Positions 6,680 through 10,278 of a DNA stretch of 10,278 bases are shown in pieces (position 1 is the first letter of the stretch; each line of letters starts with the position of its first letter). The notes under the pieces were generated by a model. It saw only the letters and a program-made list of their open reading frames with translations. It made no database searches and was not told the DNA's origin. A program made the position numbers and the translations under genes. Source of the DNA: Soehngenia sp035406565 (lineage in GTDB: Bacteria; Bacillota; Clostridia; Tissierellales; Tissierellaceae); assembly GCA_035406565.1 (NCBI GenBank), contig DAONLG010000054.1:1-10278 (forward strand), read 5' to 3'.

Positions 6680-7627
6680 TTAATTGTATATTTTGTTTAA
6701 ATATTCTATATCTTTTTTTATTTCTTCTCTAAGCTCAATCGGTTCTATTACACGTGCGTATTTTCCCATACTTAAAATCCAAGATTTAATTTCTTTATAT
6801 CCTGTCATTTCAGCTTCATAAATTATTTTATCTTCATCTATGTCGGTGATTGAATAATCTTTTGAAAACCCCCTTTCTTTTACTAATTGACTAAATGGAT
6901 AACTAATTTCAACTTTAAATTTTATTAATTCATCATTCATTATTCCAAATGAAGAATTTAATTTTTCATTGATATTTATTTTTTTATCTACTTTAAACCT
7001 TTCATCTAAAATAGATATTTGTTGAATCCTAGAAAGTTTGAAATATCTTAAATCCTTTCTAAGCTCACAGTAGCCGAATAAATATACAGCTAAATCGTGT
7101 TCAAATACCCCATAAGGATGTATTATTCTAGTGTCTTCTGAGTCTGATTTCTTTTCTAGCGGCTTGTAGTTGATTTTTAATTTTTTCCTTTCTTTTATTG
7201 CTTTGTTTATGATCTCCCAAGATTTTAGCTCTTTTTCTTTTACTAAATTTGGCCTTACAACATTTTTTGAGAAAAATCTGATTTCCCCTAAATTAGAACT
7301 AAAGTTTAATATCTTCTGTGTAAATCTTTCAAATACTGGAGCATGGGGATAGTCTTTACTTTTTATGAGCTCATTTACCATTTTTAAAGTGTCGATTTCT
7401 TCTTTAGTTATTCCAATAAAAGAAAGCTCTAGCGGCATATCTAAATAATATCCTCCATCAGGGCCGCTTTTTGAACATATGTAAAACCCGCTTTTTTCTA
7501 AGTCTTCTTTATAGGTCTTTATCATTCTTTCGCTAACTTCTAATTCTCTGGCTAAATCTTTTACTTTCATCGGGCCATTTTTGTTTAAAAGTTTTACCAT
7601 GTTAATCGCATTAGATACCCTAGACAT
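6680..7627 (-). CDS. HTH/WYL-domain transcriptional regulator
   Basis: This is a 315-residue DeoR/YafY-type regulator. Residues 1-60 form a winged helix-turn-helix (MKVKDLARELEVSERMIKTYKEDLEKSG), residues about 140-212 the WYL ligand-sensing domain (HPYGVFEHDLAVYLFGYCE, then RYFKLSRIQQI), and about 236-310 the WCX C-terminal extension. The eponymous Trp-Tyr-Leu reads Val181-Tyr-Leu here. WYL proteins bind nucleic-acid-type or nucleotide ligands in the cases studied, and several are linked to CRISPR-Cas or phage-defence control. Its place as first gene of the cas cluster suggests that it controls this operon and possibly its own divergent promoter; whether it activates or represses is unknown. 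GAGGTGG 4 bp before the ATG supports the start. The 79-bp gap to the HD gene leaves room for separate regulation, but I found no clear promoter there. Confidence 0.9.
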   Translation of the reverse strand: MSRVSNAINMVKLLNKNGPMKVKDLARELEVSERMIKTYKEDLEKSGFYICSKSGPDGGYYLDMPLELSFIGITKEEIDTLKMVNELIKSKDYPHAPVFERFTQKILNFSSNLGEIRFFSKNVVRPNLVKEKELKSWEIINKAIKERKKLKINYKPLEKKSDSEDTRIIHPYGVFEHDLAVYLFGYCELRKDLRYFKLSRIQQISILDERFKVDKKININEKLNSSFGIMNDELIKFKVEISYPFSQLVKERGFSKDYSITDIDEDKIIYEAEMTGYKEIKSWILSMGKYARVIEPIELREEIKKDIEYLNKIYN

Positions 7628-7686
7628 AAAACCACCTCAATTAGCGTTTTTAATATATTTACCCATTTTTATAATTTTTATTCACT

Positions 7687-7704
7687 AATCGAAATAATTT
7701 GATT
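7687..7704. promoter_or_regulatory. Imperfect palindrome, candidate operator
   Basis: AATCGAAATAATTTGATT is an 18-bp inverted repeat with 7 of 9 paired positions. It lies midway in the divergent region between the WYL gene and the aminopeptidase gene, and its right end touches the -35 box at 7703. Such a site would suit a dimeric regulator like the WYL protein. In AT-rich DNA an imperfect palindrome of this size can arise by chance, so this is only a candidate. Confidence 0.3.
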
Positions 7705-7731
7705 TACATCTAGCAATTAATAGGCTAAAAT
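7703..7731 (+). promoter_or_regulatory. Sigma-A type promoter for the aminopeptidase gene
   Basis: TTTACA (7703-7708) and TAAAAT (7726-7731) are separated by exactly 17 bp and lie about 30 bp upstream of the start codon at 7763, giving a short leader with GAGGTGAT (7752-7759) as ribosome site. Each box is one base off consensus. An 8-bp direct repeat AAAATATG (7727-7734 and 7745-7752) overlaps the -10 box and the leader. On the opposite strand I could not pick a convincing promoter for the WYL gene. Confidence 0.7.
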
Positions 7732-7762
7732 ATGAACATAATACAAAATATGAGGTGATTTA

Positions 7763-8995
<1,233 letters not shown>

Positions 8996-8998
<3 letters not shown>

Positions 8999-9022
8999 GC
9001 TGCTTTTGCAGCCTATTTTATT
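8996..9022 (+). terminator. Rho-independent terminator of the aminopeptidase gene
   Basis: TAGGCTGC (8996-9003) pairs perfectly with GCAGCCTA (9008-9015) around a TTTT loop, followed by TTTTATT. The first arm begins with the TAG stop codon of the aminopeptidase. The other arm carries, on the minus strand, the TAG stop of the converging small membrane protein gene. On the minus strand the hairpin is followed only by TATATGTT, so it would terminate poorly in that direction. Confidence 0.88.
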
Positions 9023-9264
9023 GTGAGCTCATGTTCTTTTAAAATATACATCTTTATTAAACCACACAATACAGCAAAAGTAGTTAGCCTTATGATGTGA
9101 TTAATAAATTCATTTTTTATCCAGATAGCAATGGCATTGCCTAAGTCATTTCCTATGATAATGCTAATTAAAAACAAAATGAAAATCATCCCAGTGCTGA
9201 TTATGGATAAGAGTATTAATATGCTAAAAGTTTTATCTAAAATTACACCAATCTTATTTTTCAA
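9013..9264 (-). CDS. Small two-helix membrane protein coupled to the TRAP permease gene
   Basis: This 83-residue protein has two hydrophobic stretches, about residues 13-38 (LILLSIISTGMIFILFLIS) and 56-76 (HIIRLTTFAVLCGLIKMYIL), joined by a short amphipathic loop, with lysines at the N-terminus. I recognise no family. Its place directly after a DctM-type permease suggests a small accessory membrane subunit of that transporter, perhaps a reduced DctQ-like partner; normal DctQ is about twice as long with four helices. The start is TTG at 9264, chosen because AGGAGGTG lies 6 bp upstream and there is no ATG near it. That ribosome site overlaps the permease TAG stop, which argues for translational coupling and for a real gene. 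It ends inside the terminator hairpin of the convergent aminopeptidase. Confidence 0.68.
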   Translation of the reverse strand: MKNKIGVILDKTFSILILLSIISTGMIFILFLISIIIGNDLGNAIAIWIKNEFINHIIRLTTFAVLCGLIKMYILKEHELTIK

Positions 9265-9270
9265 TTACTG

Positions 9271-9278
9271 CACCTCCT
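9271..9278 (-). promoter_or_regulatory. Ribosome binding site overlapping the permease stop codon
   Basis: AGGAGGTG, a perfect match to the anti-Shine-Dalgarno core, begins within the TAG stop of the upstream permease gene (TAGGAGGTG on the minus strand). It sits 6 bp before the TTG at 9264, which decides that unusual start codon. Confidence 0.75.
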
Positions 9279-10278
9279 ACAAAAATGGCACAGGGAGAAT
9301 ATTTAAAAGTATCAGAATAGATACTATCAAGTGTGCAAATACCCAATATAAAGCTAATTTCATAGAACCTTTCATATCAGCTTCTGCAATCCCTACTGCC
9401 GGATATAGAGCCAACGCTAATGGAGGAGTCATGCCTTCCATTCCACCAGTTATTGCAGGTAAAATAGCCGCAACTAAAAGTGGATTTAATCCAACATTAG
9501 CTAAACTAGCGATTATTATACTCCCAAATATGGCTACTTGCGATGAACCCGGAAGAAACATGCCAAGAATCATAGTAAATATTGGAAAGAAAATTCCTAG
9601 TCCTATCTTCCCCATGTTAAATTCGTTTATAAAAACCCCTAGATTTTCTGCTAAATTTATCTCTGTAAATAGTGCTGAAAGCGAATATGCAAAATATATT
9701 GTTGCGGCGACTGGTACTATATGAGGTATTGAGTTTCTAAAAAGAGATGTTAATTTTATATCTTCTTTTGATTTGTCATATTTTGCTATGATGAATGTAT
9801 ATATAGCTGCTATTCCAGGTGCAAAGAGAATAACTGAATTTGAGAAAGCTTTTGCTCCGTCTTCGCCTAATCTTGATGTGATAAAAGTTTCACCCAGCGC
9901 GAAATCAACTAGAAATGGTGCAAATATTAAAATTGGTATTATCAATGCTTTCCATCCTTTTTTAAAGGATTCTTTTATGCTCGGAATGTCTTTTTTGTCT
10001 AGTGCATCTACTTTATACTTTCTGCATAAAAAATATAATAATACTAATCTTTGTATAATAAACCAAATCCCAACTCCCCAAACTGCAATCCAAAAGTTTG
10101 AAAGACTAAATTTACCTGGAAAAAGTGCATCCAATGCGCCAAATGCTATAAGAATTGTTCCAGATGGCGGAAGAATAGGACCTAGCGAGCTAGCTGACAT
10201 CTCTACAGTTGCCGCTAGCTCTCTTGGAAAATTAGATTTTATCATGGCGGGAATAGTAAACACACCGTCTGCTACTAC
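9277..10278 (-). CDS. TRAP transporter large permease subunit (DctM family), 5' end beyond the right edge
   Basis: DctM is the large membrane subunit of TRAP transporters, which import organic acids using an ion gradient and an extracytoplasmic binding protein; the substrate cannot be told here. The frame is open through the right edge (VVADGVFTIPAMIK), so the GTG at 10263 is an internal Val codon, not a start; 333 residues are visible. Family signatures are IPAMIKSNFPRELAATVEMS followed by SLGPILPPSG (31-40 of the fragment), and near the end the GGMEGMTPP motif (TPP at 284-286) before LALALYPAVGIAEAD. Roughly eight hydrophobic segments are visible, which suits the C-terminal two thirds of an inner-membrane permease. 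The partner dctP and dctQ genes would be expected upstream, outside the window. The gene runs convergent to the aminopeptidase and 12 bp before a small membrane protein. Confidence 0.85.
   Translation of the reverse strand, partial: VVADGVFTIPAMIKSNFPRELAATVEMSASSLGPILPPSGTILIAFGALDALFPGKFSLSNFWIAVWGVGIWFIIQRLVLLYFLCRKYKVDALDKKDIPSIKESFKKGWKALIIPILIFAPFLVDFALGETFITSRLGEDGAKAFSNSVILFAPGIAAIYTFIIAKYDKSKEDIKLTSLFRNSIPHIVPVAATIYFAYSLSALFTEINLAENLGVFINEFNMGKIGLGIFFPIFTMILGMFLPGSSQVAIFGSIIIASLANVGLNPLLVAAILPAITGGMEGMTPPLALALYPAVGIAEADMKGSMKLALYWVFAHLIVSILILLNILPVPFL

Noticed and set aside
7170..7352. 60-residue plus-strand frame inside the WYL gene
   Set aside because: It is antisense to a conserved WYL protein, with no ribosome site.
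9131..9724. 197-residue plus-strand open frame
   Set aside because: It lies wholly antisense to the DctM permease and the small membrane gene, has no ribosome site of note, and its composition is that expected of a reversed hydrophobic coding region.
10261..10263. GTG start for the TRAP permease
   Set aside because: The frame continues to the window edge with family-like sequence (VVADGV) and there is no ribosome site, so this is an internal valine.

Overview
The window looks like chromosome from a low-GC anaerobic Firmicute of the Clostridia/Tissierellia kind. This rests on visibly AT-rich codon use, strong AAGGAGG-type ribosome sites, tight operons and an M29 aminopeptidase/TRAP transporter gene set. 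The species cannot be named from sequence alone.

From the left edge to about 7.63 kb there is one head-to-tail minus-strand cluster, read right to left: a WYL-domain regulator (7627-6680), a small SpoT/Mesh1-like HD phosphohydrolase (6600-6193), a catalytic-type Cas6 (6182-5457), a second Cas6-like protein without the expected N-terminal histidine (5440-4715), Cas8 of the Cst1 CXXC-CXXC family (4700-3051), Cas7 of the Cst2/DevR family (3039-2155), Cas5t (2168-1425) and the first 471 residues of an HD-helicase Cas3 (1414 to the left edge). This is a type I-B (Tneap/Cst) CRISPR-Cas effector operon. From the HD gene onward the gaps are 10-16 bp, or the genes overlap, so they are probably co-transcribed. 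No CRISPR array and no cas4/cas1/cas2 is visible; they could lie beyond the left edge, past cas3.

The parts worth a second look are additions to a known system: (i) an internal Shine-Dalgarno and in-frame ATG in cas8 that would yield a separate 105-residue Cas11-like small subunit; (ii) the tandem cas6 pair, with an identical 15-bp stop/ribosome-site segment after both genes; (iii) the nucleotide-hydrolase-like HD gene and WYL regulator at the head of the operon.

To the right, a 135-bp divergent intergenic region holds a good sigma-A promoter for a plus-strand M29 aminopeptidase (7763-8998) and an imperfect palindrome that may be an operator. The aminopeptidase ends in a rho-independent terminator whose hairpin also carries the stop codon of a converging small membrane protein gene (9264-9013, TTG start). 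That gene is translationally coupled to a TRAP-type large permease (DctM family), which is cut by the right edge. These housekeeping/transport genes have no evident link to CRISPR and mark the upstream flank of the locus.
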